From NCBI GenBank assembly GCA_033964015.1, contig CM066914.1:10035831-10099830 (forward strand): a stretch of DNA of 64,000 nucleotides, written 5' to 3'. This DNA is from Scolanthus callimorphus (taxonomy: Eukaryota > Cnidaria > Anthozoa > Actiniaria > Edwardsiidae). The position numbers and the translations under genes were made by a program. Shown here in pieces: positions 1-12,894 of this stretch (positions within the stretch are counted from its first letter, which is position 1; each line of letters opens with the position of its first letter). A model generated the notes under the pieces. It saw only the letters and a program-made list of their open reading frames with translations, searched no databases and had not been told where the DNA came from.

Positions 1-348
1 AATAAATTTCCCCGCCATACTTCTTTGAGAGAGCAGGCAGTTTGCCAGCCTGCCTACAAGCATGTGACATCATACGTGCAATAATTTTTCAACTTATCTA
101 ATCTTTGACATCATTGATGGCATAGGATAGTCACTCGCATTTAAAAACATCAAGGTTGTCCAGAGATCAGAAACATTGAGATTGTGAAAGAATTGCAACA
201 AATATATAGAAACATCCAAGGGTGTTATGCATGAGAAATATGGTGAATGTCATGAGAATGAAGCAATATTTTAACCTTGAGACATGGCTCAAAAGATATT
301 TTGATCATTCCTGAATGAAATTGTCTCTATCATGATGTCATTTCACAG

Positions 349-3300
349 TCAGCTACATCATCAGATATCAGACGAGCATACAGACGGCTCTCCTTACAGT
401 ATCACCCTGACAGAAACAAGGAACCTGATGCAGAAGCCAAATTTAGAAAGGTTTGTTCTCCAAAACATTTGCATGTGTACCATTGTGGGTAGAAATGGGT
501 TGTTGTTTCTCCTGTGTTACATTTTATTTACATTTACATTTACTGGGTAGAGCATGCCCCTCTTAATGAGGATTATTGGCTGATGTTTCACATCATTTGG
601 ATGAGACAATGAAGTGAGGTCCCTGCTTTCAATTCACTTCACTCAACCTGAAGATTGGAGACATTAAAGAACTGCTGGGAAGCAAAGACTACCGACAGCC
701 AGTGACAGAATCTCCATTGTCTTAAGCCATCAGGAATCAATCAAATTACATTTATTTCTCTCATTAGCTGGTGGCAGTTGCTGAAGTACTCAAGGATGAA
801 GACAAGAGAAAAAGGTTTTTATGTGTTAAAATTTACAAGAATTTGAATTATTTGATTCATGGAACCAACTTTGTTTGCAGGTCCATCACATTAAACTGAA
901 ATGTTTGCATTTATATTTTACAGATATGACACCATCCTTCGTGATGGCATGCCTGATTGGCGCCAACCTGTTTATTACTACCGCCGTGTGCGAAAGATGG
1001 GCTTCATTGAATTTTTAATCTTGTTGTTCTTTATTGTCACCATTGGACACTATATTGTGGCATGGTCTATTTATTTGGAAAGAAAATTTGAACTGGTGAG
1101 AAAAAGTTTGCAGTTATAGTGTGCAATTCCAGAAAAATCCACACCCCAACATGGATGGGATGGAGGGTCAATCTACTTGATTTTCCAGAGGGTTAAGAGA
1201 TTATTTTCCATACAGTACTCAATACAATATTTTTACTTTGGAATACAGAGGGGTGGGGGTGTTTATATTTTTTGTGAAAATGCTATAACATTTGACCTTT
1301 GACATTTTTAAATAATGTTTCATAACTATTGAACTAAACAAAATTAACAAATGCAGACACGGTTTTTAAGAAGCAACTTTAAGGATTAAAACAATGTGTT
1401 ACTTGGGAGTCAAGGTCCAGCAGTTCAACGGCATTAGCTTGTTGAAATGGCACACCAAAATATTTAATCAATCCTTAAAAAATGTATATTTATTGATAAG
1501 ATTTTCCTTTCACCATAGCCCCCTAGTCCATTCTATAAGCTTTCCAATGACATATAGGTTGACATGTTTTGGTTAAACTAAGGTGTATGATTGTTTTTCC
1601 AGGATCTGCTGCAAAGGTTCTCAGTAACCTTAAGGGGGTTGGGGTGAAAGTCTCACCATTTCTTGGAAAATCTTGCATACCATTTTAACATCTTCTTGTG
1701 CCTTCTAATAGGAAGAGGTGTTATCACTGAAGATGAAAAAGGAGGAGAAGAAAAGAAGAAAAGCAAAACAAGAAATGAATGAAGAAGATCTGACAGAAAT
1801 GACTGATATCCTTGGTATGCTGATGGCATTATTTACTCACTAAAGGGAGTGTGAAGGCATGATAAACCATAAAAGAAGCTCATGTTTTACTCTGACTTGT
1901 GTAAAGTTCAACTTGATGCCTCTCTCCAGAACAATCATGTTGGTCACATCATGCAAAAAAGGCCAGGATGACCTGGAATCACTCTAATTTCTGCTGTTCA
2001 AGGATTTTGCAAAATCATGTTTGCAATGTGTGAAGCTTTACTTTACCTTCTGTAGTTGGGTCAAAATAGGCCAAAGTGTTGAGTAGCATTTTGAATTTTT
2101 GTTAGAAAGTAAAATCACAGAATGATGTCATACAGGTCCTTTTTGCATGATAACCACTGATCTAAGCTAATTATTTAACAAAATGTATTCAGTCAGTTCA
2201 AAAGTCTTAAGCATGTTGACTTGGACAAAGACCTTCATAATATACAGAAGAAGCCAAGTTTGCCATTTATTTCCAGAATAATTTCAACCCAGGTTTGGTG
2301 GGAAAACTAAATTGCCTCATGCAGTATGGTATAGATATACACATTAACTTGTTGTTTTCTTCAGTATAACATAGTTCAGCTTTTCATTTAAATGTACTCT
2401 TTACTCTTCATTTTACTGCATTGGGCAATTCCAGAAAATAAAGGTACCCCCCCCACGGGCGGCATTTGGAAATTCCGAAGGCATGGGGGGGTTTAAGAGC
2501 TCGGAATTCTGATTGCAAGGGGGGGTTTTCGGAGCTGGATTTCTTGTCAGAAGGGGGGGTCTGAAGATGCCCAACTTCTGAAGGCGTTCGCGTGTTTTTT
2601 AGCTAAAATAGCGTTTTTCAGAAAGAAAATAACGTCATTTCACGCGCGGAAAAACAGTCTTCGCCGCCATTCGATAGATAGAGAATGCTTGCCAATTCAT
2701 ACTTGTCCCCTCTAAGACAAAATCTCCATAATTTTGTACTGATTTCGACTGTTAGTTCAATCACGCAGCAGGTTCAACTTTGTACAATCACACATTGAAA
2801 TTAATATAAAGGATGTTGGCGATACGGGATAAGTTGAGCTTGCATGGACGCGCAACTTTCACCAAAACCCGCCGCAACTTTCCCTAACATATCTAATGAA
2901 ATCCCGGAACAACACGGTATAGTTTAATAAACGTTTCTCAAAAATGGTACATGTAATATGCATGTTGAATAACATGTTTTTCTTTTACTCCTTTTTAGAG
3001 TTTCTATATGGGTTTTCCTAAGCCTCAAATATTCGACGATCCGCAAAACGTAACAACTAGGCTTTCCAAGCTTGGTCTAGCTCATTCTAATGTGTTTTCC
3101 TATTGGTTATATTGTTTTAGAAAGCGATTTGAAAATGTGTGTTGCAAGTAAATAGCTTCCACACTTCATTTGAAATGTCTATTCCCCCATTTCACGATCG
3201 AATGGCGAAAGTCTCAAGTTTTTCCGTGATAATATCATCCGGTTCTTTATTGCCCCTACAATTCAAATCTTACAAAATAGCCAGTTAGCTACTAGTTAAA

Positions 3301-6300
3301 CACGCTAAAAATTTAGAGCTCATATTGAGTGGATGTTGAGCTCATATTGAGTGGATGTTGTGAATGCCGGTGGTATTTGTTCTTCAAAATCAAACTATCA
3401 TGCTCTGTATTAATATTCTGAAACAAGATTATGCGCTTTTTGTGGTTTCCTTACTTTGCAAATTTAATAAATTCCCGCAACAACCCCCGCAACTTTTGCC
3501 TTTTTCTCCGCAACGTTTCCCTCTCGCAAATTTTTACTTTTTCTCGCAATAATAAACAAGGTGGTGATTATTTGGATTCCGGAGGGGAGGGGGGGTAAAA
3601 GTTGAAATTTCTGAAGGGGAGGGGGGTTTAACCTACCCGGAATTCTATATGCACGGGGGGGTAAACCATTTTGGAAATTCTGGATGCATGGGGGGGTCAA
3701 AAACTAGTGCCGCCCGTGGGGGGGGTACCTTTATTTTCTGGAATTGCCCATTTGTCATTTAGACACCTGTGCCAGGGCAAACATGTTTCAACTTTTCTTT
3801 TTACTCTTTGACAGTTAAAGAAACTGGAGTCTCAAAGCCAGCATTCACAGACTTATTACCCTTCCAAATATGCTGGTTCGTGGCCTCTTTACCAAGGAGA
3901 TATCAAACTTATAAAGAAAGGAAAGCAGAGATGGAACAAATTAAGTTGCAACTTCAATTAGAAAAAGAGGAAGAAGAGAGAGAACTTCTTGAAAGAAGTA
4001 TGTATAAACAATTTTCTATTAGTAGTGAAGTTGAAGAGTAAGCCCCAGATATGACTTTTTAGTCCTTAAATGCCTTCGTCTTTAGACAAGCCCACTTGAA
4101 TAGATTAATAATATGCAAAAATCAGTCAGATTTTTCAAATATTTTTAGGTGAGCAGCCTAAAAAGCCACGACGGCGTCAGCATGTAGGATTACCAGAAGC
4201 CTTATCTGAGGCAGATGACCCTAGCTGGGGAGCTGCGCCTGTGACTAATGTTGTCATGACGACAGATGATGATGGTGATGAGGCCATTAAGGGTGATGTG
4301 AGTATAAAATCACTGAGAACACCAAGCTGGTAATGAGACTCCTGAGATATCTTGTTTCCAGAGCCTCCTTCACAGTTAACAGTCAGAGGCTCTGCTGGTG
4401 GCAGACATCCAGGGGCTGTTTCTTCTGATCAGGCATGGAATATTCCAGCTATAATAGTGTGAGCCATACGAAATTTGCTGCTGTTTTTTTTTCTTTTTAA
4501 TATAAAGTGTGCACTTCATTCTTGTGCAGGAGCGGATCCAGGAATTTCAGAAAGTGGGGGCAGATTGTTCAGCTAATACGGTAAAATGTAAGGGAAAATC
4601 TGAAAAAGCCCTCCAGACCAACCCACCCCCACACCTCTATCTGTCCCCGTAGTACATGTGGCTTGATTGGACATTTTAAAACCTTATTGTTCTTTTTTCA
4701 GTCCAATGTATGGACTGATGGGGACTTTTCATTGCTGTCCCGAGCCATGGTCAAGTTCCCAGGAGGTACTCCAAAGCGATGGGAGAAGATTGCACAAGAA
4801 CTGGGCAGGTCCCTAGAAATGGTAAGATTATAAAGAAGTACATACTCACCTGTTGGACCTCCTGTCCCATCTTCCAGCACCGCTAAGCAGCAGTTAGAGG
4901 TGTACAAGAATCCACTATGTTTGATATGCTCGAATGATAATCCACACGAAAAGATCTGATGCGATGCTGCAGACATTTCACTAACGGGTCGACACAAAAT
5001 CAGGCTTACAAGAAACATTTAAATCAAGAGAGAAACAAGGCGTGGTCCCTGGTATGACTAGTTTTACGGGAAAACTAGGTGGTCGGCGGAGACGTGAAGA
5101 TGAACAGCAACAACCAGAGTCTTTGTCTTTGCTCCGACGAAGGGCTAACGCTCGAAACGTCAACAAAACACCATTTTTCCACGGCGTTTAACATAAATCT
5201 CAACCTTTGGTTGTTGTTGTTCAAGGCGTGGTCCCGTGTTTTCCTAGCTGTGGTGGTCAAAAAATGTAAACGTTCCCCAAATTCATGTTATTTCATCTGT
5301 TCCTTCTAGGTAACCAAGCAGGTGAAACGTGTTAAACAAGGTCATGTTGATGTGTCGGCAATAAACGCATCATCTGTTGGCAAAAGTGAGTAGTGTTGTG
5401 TAAATTAGGTGACACATTTAGACCCCGTCCACACTACTCCGTTTTCAAACGAAAACGGATACTTTTTGCTCCGGATACGGCTATCGTCCACACTACAACG
5501 CCGAAAACGATACCGAAAACGGATCAATCCGAAAACGCTCTCCAGAGTGGAGCGATTTGAAAACGGAGCTGTTTGAAAACGCTGTTTTCTAGTGTGGACG
5601 GGCGAAAACGATGCTATCTGAAAACGATGACGTCACCACAGCAAACCCGACCAATTTCGCGGGCCGACAAATCGAAATGCGCATGCTTTGAGCTTGTTTG
5701 AGCATGCCCACTGAATGCATAGGAGCGTTTTCGTACGGATACGCGTTGTAGTGTGGACGGGCGAAAACGATACGAAAACGATAAGTGTGGACGCAAATCT
5801 TTTTCAAAACGGAGCAAAAAGTTTCCGTTTTCGTTTGAAAACGGTGTAGTGTGGACGGGGTCTTAGTTATGACAACCAGAGGTTGACAAAATTGTTATGT
5901 GTTGACGTTTCGAGCGTTCTCCCTTCGTTGAGGGAAACCTAAGCGGTGTACAGTAGAACCCCGATTTTACGATACCCCATGGGGGCAAATGTTGCCGGGA
6001 TCTAGAAACGCCATCGTAAAATCAGGGTGTCGTTAAATCGAGGAGTCGTTAAATCGAGGATCGTAAAATCGGGGTTCCACTGTATATGGTGTGGTTGCTA
6101 AACAATCTCGTTCTCAGAACCTACTCTGCTATTTGTTGTTTGCCATACCTCTGACGGCACCGCAGCAGACAATCGTAGGCCGATTTTGATTGGTCGATAT
6201 AATCCCGCTCGCATTTTTAAATTCTACTAATCGTCACTGACGGCCCCATGCCGGATGTCCTAGATTCTAGGACTTACTTAATTAACGGATGATTATCATC

Positions 6301-8116
6301 ATTTTTTGACATGGTTTTTAACATGCGCGAGTGGTGCCACATGGCTGTAGGTTGTAGAAGTTCATGGGGCATGCAATAGCAACCTTATCAACAAAACTTT
6401 GTTGTTATTTCAGATGTGCCAGGTAAACTAGTGACGAGTAGAAAGGGCGCTGCAATAAGTGAAGATATATTCACACGGGCAGATCCTGGAGCCACTGTGC
6501 TACCGGCAAAGACTCCAGCGAAACCCCAGGGAAAACCCTTACCTCAAGGAAAACCCACAGCTCAGGGAAAACCCGCACCTCAAGAAGAATCTACGACCAA
6601 TGACATCAAACCCGTAAATGAAAGCAAAAAGCCAACACCTAAAACAGTTGCTGGAAAATCAGCGCCAGTTATAAACACAGCATTGGATACGTCGGGCAGA
6701 GATAATATCACGGCAGAGGCCACCCAAACTAGTGCTACCGAGGCAAGAGCTCCCGAGGAGGGGTCCGAGGGGACTGTATGGTCGCAAGCACAGCAGAAGA
6801 TGTTAGAGGTTGCGTTACAACAATATCCTAAGACTACCCCTGACAGGTGGACGTGTATAGCTCGAGCTGTTCCTGGGATGACCAAGGCTAGTATAATTTT
6901 ATGAGGTTGTCTAATTTGCGAGCCTCGTAGCGAGCCCCGAGCCTTTTCTGGCGAGCCTTTGAAAAACACATTAAAACCTAGAAAAAATAGCAGACATATA
7001 ATACGTGGTCATTTTAAAGATACCAAGGATTAATATTCCACTCTATTCCACAAGATTAGTCTAACTAAGAAATGCAAAAAGCAACCAAATATCAGTTCCT
7101 TCAAAATTATCATGAATACCATGGCTCATAAATTGGTTACCACACTAGCCTGCGACTTCTCTTACTCGGTTTATCCAGCATGGTAGGCAGTCATGAAGAT
7201 TGCCCGATTTCCACGCTCGTCACACCCCTTCAATTCCATTCGCAACTTCTGCCCAGCCGACAAATAGCGATTTAGTTTCCGTTTTTGAAATGAGCTGTAC
7301 AATTACAGCCACACGCTTTGAATAAATATAGTTTATAAACAAAAATTGAACTTTCCTCTGAAGATGCAATTAAAACTTGTAACCTAACAGACCCCCAACA
7401 GAGTACTAAACGCAACCAAAGCCCATTCCACGGTTGCGAGCCTCTTGGCGAGCCCCGGGGCTATTTAAGGTGAGTCTTTGAAAAACATAATAAAAAATTG
7501 AATAAACCTTATGTCGAGAAGGGGTATGGTCAACCTTTTTGCCACCTTGCCTTATTGAGTAAGCATTATTTTAGATTTAATAAAAAATGGCAAGAAATAC
7601 ACCAAAAGGCTCGGGGCTCGGTGGCTCGCAAAATAGCAACGCCCTAATTTTATATTACGTGTTACGCTTCAAGCTATCAACAGTCATCACTTCCATTGCG
7701 GATCGGCGCGGATTGGCGTTTGCATAGCCACTCTCAACTATAATAAGAACAACAACAACAACAACAACAACAACAGCAGCAGCAGCAACAACAACAACAA
7801 CAACCACAACAACAACAACAACTGGCTCTACATCTGTTAACTTTATAATAATAAGAAAAGAGATTGAGAGGCCAGTTATAGATTAATTTAAGCTTTTGAA
7901 CAATTTAAGCTTTTGAACAGTTATTTATGTTTTGTTGTCTTTTCGTTTTCAAAACCAAAACATAAACACCACGGCGCGCAATGCATTATGGAAAGGTATA
8001 ATGGGCTTTTAACTCAATGCTATTTTTTCCGTCAACAGGAGGACTGCATCACTCGTTACAAACATCTGGTCGATCTGGTCCGTCAAAAGAAATCTGCGAC
8101 AGCCTCGACATCTTAG
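349..8116 (+). CDS. DNAJC1: DNAJC1-like ER membrane J-protein with two SANT domains (5' end outside window)
   Basis: Ten exons fit one phase-consistent frame: 349-450, 768-814, 924-1095, 1712-1814, 3815-3997, 4149-4297, 4702-4821, 5310-5385, 6414-6886 and 8039-8116 (stop TAG), about 500 residues. Exon 1 holds the second half of a J domain with the HPD motif ([15 protein letters not shown]), which stimulates Hsp70 ATPase. Exon 3 encodes the DNAJC1-typical [16 protein letters not shown] and one membrane segment ([20 protein letters not shown]). Exons 4-5 give a charged coiled coil. Exon 7 holds SANT domain 1 ([19 protein letters not shown]...[12 protein letters not shown]). Exon 9 carries a GKPxPQ-repeat linker and starts SANT 2 ([18 protein letters not shown]), which exon 10 finishes ([14 protein letters not shown]). 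In the family the J domain faces the ER lumen and the SANT part is cytosolic, at ribosomes/translocon. Signal peptide and first half of the J domain lie upstream. The donor after exon 9 is GC, not GT. DNAJC2 is excluded by the membrane segment. Confidence 0.93.
575..655 (+). repeat. Old SINE/LINE tail fragment
   Basis: In intron 1 of the DNAJC1 gene, the words GGATGAGACAATGAAG and GAGGTCCC match the conserved tail of the better-preserved SINE at 30570-30905 and the fragment at 51415-51475. No tRNA-like head is visible here. Confidence 0.4.
2423..3749. mobile_element. Non-autonomous DNA transposon, 1.33 kb, ATT target duplication
   Basis: The ends are inverted copies: left GGGCAATTCCAGAAAATAAA, right its reverse complement, both continuing into GGTACC and a G/C homopolymer with CGGGCGGCA. 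ATT flanks both ends. The interior is AT-rich with several poly-G tracts next to AATTCC/GGAATT words and no long reading frame. It sits in the intron between DNAJC1 exons 4 and 5 and accounts for half of it. Short relatives with TTCCAGAA ends occur at 41790, 52562 and 61530. Confidence 0.7.
5134..5161 (+). other. Hammerhead-ribozyme-like motif of a retroelement (degenerate)
   Basis: CCGACGA, a short imperfect stem GGGC-TAAC-GCTC, then GAAAC and GTC follow in the order of a hammerhead core (CUGANGA, stem II, GAAA, cleavage triplet). The first box has C in place of U. A similar word in reverse lies at 5903-5931 and a better one at 20686-20720. Hammerheads of this minimal kind are known in Penelope-like elements; assignment here is tentative and no element body is visible. 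Confidence 0.35.
5421..5862. mobile_element. 442-bp inverted-repeat element, TTA target duplication (PIF/Harbinger-like MITE)
   Basis: Both ends read GACCCCGTCCACACTAC inward and continue into CCGTTTTC(A/G)..GAAAACGG; TTA flanks each side. The interior is made of repeated GAAAACG/CGTTTTC words in both orientations, so the element is highly self-complementary. It lies in the intron before DNAJC1 exon 9. The TTA duplication suggests the PIF/Harbinger class; no transposase is present. Confidence 0.75.
5951..6082. mobile_element. 132-bp MITE with TA duplication (Tc1/mariner, pogo-like)
   Basis: Terminal inverted repeats CAGTAGAACCCCGATTTTAC and (other end, reverse complement) CAGTGGAACCCCGATTTTAC are flanked by TA. 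Internally a TCGTTAAATCGAGGA word is repeated twice. Ends beginning CAGT(A/G)GAACC with a TA duplication are typical of pogo-like members of the Tc1/mariner superfamily. Confidence 0.75.
6103..6290. mobile_element. MITE copy of the AATCTCGTTC family
   Basis: Starts CAATCTCGTTCTCAGA and shares GCAGACAATCGTAG, CCGATTTTGA and GGATGTCCTAGATTCTAGGA with the complete copy at 56162-56406. The right inverted repeat is not recognisable here, so the copy is probably truncated. It lies in the same DNAJC1 intron as the two preceding elements. Confidence 0.55.
6887..6892 (+). other. Non-canonical GC 5' splice site
   Basis: The SANT-2 exon must end after ...GMTK at ACCAAG to join EDCITRYK in phase 0. The next bases are GCTAGT, giving an AAG|GC donor. 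GC-AG introns are a known minor class that needs strong pairing just upstream of the cut, and CAAG supplies this. No suitable GT lies within several codons in the required phase. Confidence 0.6.
7747..7822 (+). repeat. (CAA)n microsatellite
   Basis: A run of CAA units, interrupted by CAG units near its centre, lies in the last intron of the DNAJC1 gene. Confidence 0.9.
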
Positions 8117-10623
8117 CAGTCAAAGGTGTACCTTGAAATTACTGAATTATAAATTGTCATATAAATAGAAACGATATTTTATTATTTAAGGTATCAGAGG
8201 AGAAGTAAAGAAATAATTTCATACAAAAGAGTAGGATTTTAACACGTCATCGAGGGTTTTTTTCCGGCCCATATAAGGGATTCCGACCAGTCTGGATTCC
8301 TTATTCCAGATTCTCTCGCCCTGGATTCCTTGTTCCAAACTGTCTTGGAATCCGGATTCCAAGACGACGATTGAATTTGGATTGTGGATTCCAGAGTCCG
8401 GATTACAATATCTGGATTCCGGATTCTAACGCTCACAAATAGATGAATTCCAGATTCCCTTACATCGTGCGATTTTTTGCATAAAAAATTCAGGATTTGG
8501 AGCAAAAGAAAACGCCATCAGAAGACAGAATTTATCTGACAAGCGCGAGGTCGTGGGTTAGAGCGCCTCTTCAATTATAAAGATGGCCCCATCTCTCACT
8601 TGACCTATAGTATAAACACTTGACATAACAAGAATCTTGAGGAACCCATTTTGACTTTTGTCGACAGGTTTTGTTCAAAACAGGAATGCTGTCAGGGGCG
8701 TCTTCGAATTGATTGCGCGCACGTAACCGTAATAAGAATACCAGGTCTAAATTAATAATGCCAGGGATTCAAATTTATGGAAACTATTGAAACTCAATTA
8801 TTGAGGGAAGAGCTCTCCCCTGCTGCGGCGCGAGAGTATTGTGTAACATGTGAACCTTTGAAAGCAAAAAAGCCGTCTTTACGACCTATTCTTTACCCAC
8901 TAGTCGATATCAGTGCGCGTTTTCCCGCCCTCGGGCGGTTTGGCGGGAAAACAAATACGCGCGCGGTGTCAGCAAAGCATTCCACACACCGGGTGGCTCG
9001 CGTTCGCATTCATCTTCCCTCCTGAGACTAAATGTGTTTGTTTAGCAACTGATTTCTATGATTTTCAATGAAAAATGATCTATCACGTTATACATGTCAT
9101 ATATTTAACAATAGAATACTGGTTGCTACGAATATATAAACAAGAGAAATGCACCCCTACCCCCTTGCTGAATCCTAACTTTTATGTGCAATACAGATTG
9201 CATGTACGGCGCGCTAACAAGGCAAAAAGTTAATAAAATGCAGTAAAAAACAATTTCGTTGCTTGCAAATCTAGTAACTAAACACCACTCTTTTACAGAC
9301 CTGCACTGCAATCGGCAGTTCACAATTTCACAATCACAATCTCTTCTGTGATTGTGAATGTCTGCAATAAGGATGCGTGCTCTTGTTTGTAAGTTATTTT
9401 ATTGTGGTAGTTATATCGAGTTCGTTGATTAGATTAATCATGCACGTTATTAAAAATAGGCACTTTGTTCGATTCTATAAGTACTTAATCTACTTACAGT
9501 TCATGCTATATTTTACTAACCCTCTACTAAAAGATTGTCCTGATTAGAGCAGTTGTCTTTGCAATTCGTGCGATCTGTGCGATAACTAATTTGTTCTGCC
9601 TTGGGGCATCTAATGAAAACACAGCACAAGTTAGTTCGATTCATAATTTCTTTCTTTTTCACATCTGTTTGGGTGACACGTTTGTATTGAGAGGGCGTCG
9701 TTTTCGAATGATAGAGCGATGACTTTGAAGTAAAAGCTCAAAAGACAGTCCAGAAAAAAAGCTCTCAACTCATGCGGAAGTGGAGGTGTTTGAAGCCTTC
9801 AGGCCCCCCTATGTTCAACTGAAAAATCCAACTGTAAACCAAGGCCGTGCATAGTTAACTAGACATGTTGATGTTCGGTATTACATGTATAATTAAATGA
9901 TTTTTCATCATGGATTACAAAAGATTATCGGGATTGCGGAGTGTTGATTGCCTGACAAAATTGTAAAAACTTGGCGCGATAATTGAGCAGCGAGCGCCAA
10001 AATACGACGTTGGAAACGTTAACGTCTTAAGTGAAGCTTGGTTAGGTAGCTAGACAGATTTGGAATGTTCACAAAGGAGTGAACTGCTTTGTTTGCCTTG
10101 TCTTTTTTAGATGTTAACAGCCTCGACAATAACCGGAAACTTGATTGCATTTTAAACAGAGCCCTGTACTTGTAGTTCGACAGCAGTCAATTACGGGCAT
10201 ATCGTGTAATTACTATGATCAAAATCCTATTAGAATAATTGATCAATGAATCGTTAAGAACGCTATCGCACACGGCGAGTCACAGGAAAGATATTGAGAT
10301 TAGAAAAGTTATCTGATAAGTTGTTTGCATCCACTTTGGCTAAATAAGAAACACCAATGTACACAAACTAGATCCACTATTGTACAGCAAAGTCTGTGTA
10401 CTTAGTAGGATTCTAGGTTTTATAGACTTCATAGAGTCTAAAACATTCTCTCTCAGCAAGATACTGTTTTTTAAAGTTGCTTCACTAGTTCCCCGTCGTG
10501 CTGCTTGCTGAGAAGTTTCTATTTCATGAATTGAAGGCTTCGGATTCCCTAGAGAGACGGAGTAATATGAACATAAAAGCATCCCCGTGATTCTAGTAAA
10601 CAAACTACTGCTGCTGAGTTATT
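8117..10623. other. Intergenic region between DNAJC1 and the bHLH gene, no gene seen
   Basis: Begins with the DNAJC1 3' UTR. Bases 8270-8460 are a degenerate repeat of GGATTCC/ATTCCAGATTCC words on both strands. A near-perfect hairpin (TTCACAATCACA against TGTGATTGTGAA) lies at about 9325-9358. The remainder is AT-rich with scattered stops; short open frames here look accidental. Confidence 0.5.
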
Positions 10624-11133
10624 CTAGCTCATCAATCTCAGGCTAAACTCTTCGCTACTCTCACCCTCTGTTTCCGAGCGAAACCCGTCATCAAAGTCAT
10701 CTTGCTTACTACAGCATGTGCTTGTGGAGCCTTCAGAATTTGGACTTAAGGACCCCGTATCTTTTAGTTCTTGGACGCTCAGATGTTCGGACGAATCATG
10801 TCCACTGTCCGAGTCCAAAATTTGTCCATCATCACTTTGCACTACATTCCATAGTTCAGAAATGTAACGGATTGCTAGACGCAATGTTTGTATCTTGGAA
10901 AGCTTCTTTTCCTTAGGAACTACTGAAGGTGGCAAGTGATACCTTAGATGTAACAGGGCCTCGCTAATACTTCGCATCCGTAATCTTTCCCGAGCGTTCG
11001 CGGTTTGCCGCTGCTTACTCAGACCTGTCAATCGAGGTTTGCGCCGGCGACGGCGTTTCCTTTTAGCATTAGAGCTTACATCCTTCATTGCGACTCGTTC
11101 CGTATCACACGGTGCATCCTCTTGATTAACCAT
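10624..11133 (-). CDS. Mesp/mesogenin-like bHLH transcription factor, single exon
   Basis: An intronless frame of 169 codons. The start is the ATG at 11131-11133 (MVNQEDAP); the frame runs two codons further to a TTG, which is not a credible start. A basic patch (KRKRRRRRKPR) precedes a bHLH at about residues 43-95: basic region RQTANARERLRMR, helix 1 SISEALLHLRYHLPP, loop SVVPKEKKLSK, helix 2 IQTLRLAIRYISEL. The basic region has the E-box-contacting NARER. The LRMR word, LPPSVVP loop and LSKIQTLRLAIRYI helix fit the Mesp/mesogenin family. The acidic, Ser-rich C-terminus looks like an activation region and has no known domain. Such factors act in the nucleus as E-protein heterodimers in mesendoderm or muscle specification (family knowledge). 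A PTF1A-type identity is the main alternative, because PTF1A sits beside C10orf67 in human, but the PTF1A loop is two residues shorter. Confidence 0.85.
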   Translation of the reverse strand: MVNQEDAPCDTERVAMKDVSSNAKRKRRRRRKPRLTGLSKQRQTANARERLRMRSISEALLHLRYHLPPSVVPKEKKLSKIQTLRLAIRYISELWNVVQSDDGQILDSDSGHDSSEHLSVQELKDTGSLSPNSEGSTSTCCSKQDDFDDGFRSETEGESSEEFSLRLMS

Positions 11134-12894
11134 TGTCAACCTTAAACGGTCTCCTTTTGAAAACTTTGTAGGAGAACTTTAGAAGATTACAATGCACACT
11201 GCTATCTAATGCCACTAACGCGTGCCTTGGATGCTACGCGCAATTACACTCCTTTTCAGCACAATTGCCTCTCTGAAGTACTCACTATGAACGCGCCAGT
11301 GCAACTTGGTAGTGCTGTGAACAAAGCCTGATTTGTATGTCAACAGCACTCTCGAGTTAGAACAGCCCCAATTGACTTCGCCACATCGTCCACCAATCAG
11401 AAAGCACGATTCCAAATCAATAGCTTTCAATCATTTAACTTGGTTTACTTTAAAAATTATTGCATTTTAACACCTTTGTGCGCAACTGGGTCTAAGAAGT
11501 CGTCGAATCCAAAACTCTTATGTTCGCCCGTTTATGCGATCTGATAAAAAAATTCTCATCGAGTAACAAATTATATGTTTCTGTTTTCAAATTATAATGT
11601 GTCCCGGATGGAAGCCTTCGGGGTGTGTTTGACGGCGGATGCTGGTTCTTACAAGGTTCTCACTAGAAATCGAGAGGTCAATTTAATATGTGTATTTTGC
11701 TACTACTAAGGGGTCTGGTACTTTGTCATTAGAGACGGAAAGACGAAAGGGTTCTTTTTAAAAAGACGTTGTGCTAGGAACTTCTAAAACAAATACGAAA
11801 TACTTATTGTTTGCTCGGTAACTTTATAAATGTATTATTAGACTGCGCTCAAGTTTCCGGTAAGACTTCACTGGGTCTTTAGGTATTCACCTTTCCATCT
11901 TACCTAATCCAAGTGATTCACATTCAAATGAATCGAAAATAAAGTAGCTTTATTTAGTGCAAACAAGTTTGTCTTTACCGATTAATGTTAAAACAAAAGA
12001 GTCGGCCGTGAATGATCCGTGATGTTGTGTAGTGACATGTATCAGTCAGTGTAGCAGTTCGCCAGACTCGCTGGAGCCGCTTATGAATAGATGGGAGTGG
12101 AGGAACATAATGGCAACTTTGGGAAGTGATTTGTTCCGTCTGAGATAACGGCCACCATGACGTGCCTTCAGGCTCTTAACGTGTAGAGACAATAACTTCG
12201 TCAATTATTTTTGTGCTATTGAACGGCGGAAAAATCAGAGAAAACAACTTCTTTCGGAAACTAAAAGACAATGTTACATAACAAATGATTTTCACTATCT
12301 GTATTTATCCAGTTTCCAATTATCCAGTTTCCATCTCGAGACCTAATGTATAAAATGTACTAACCATAAACTATAATTATAGCGAATCTTATCTTTATTC
12401 AAACCTGCAATTATATTAAAAGATAAAAAGGCCGGCAGTGGCGGCGACGCTGGTATTAAGTTTGCCTTGTGACTTCAAGCAGCACAGAGGTGTTATGACC
12501 TGGGGACGTTTCGAGTGTCTCTCCCAACATCACAAGTACTCTATTGCGGGGCCGACATAACATAACCGCAGTATTCTCGTTCCCAGAGCCTCGTTCATGC
12601 ACTGTCGGAGGCTCTCTGGTTGCAGACAAACCGGAAATATGGTTATTCTCTCAACCCGCCTTAGATTTCAAAATGGCGGGCGAAGTATTAGCCAATCAGA
12701 ATGGGTAATTGGTCGTCTGGTCCCAGGTTTCCGCTCGAACCGTCATAAAGAGGAGGCGTTGGGGACGATAATTAGTGTATAACGGCAGCAAGGGTAATAG
12801 GTGGGATTGGGACACGTGGCTCTGGTGGCGGCCATTTGAGGGCCCTCACTGATTGGCTGATTTTGAACGTTGGAAAATACGCTGTAAGGTCTTT

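Noticed and set aside
11134..11139. Starting the bHLH protein two codons further upstream
   Set aside because: That codon is TTG; the first ATG in frame is 11131-11133.
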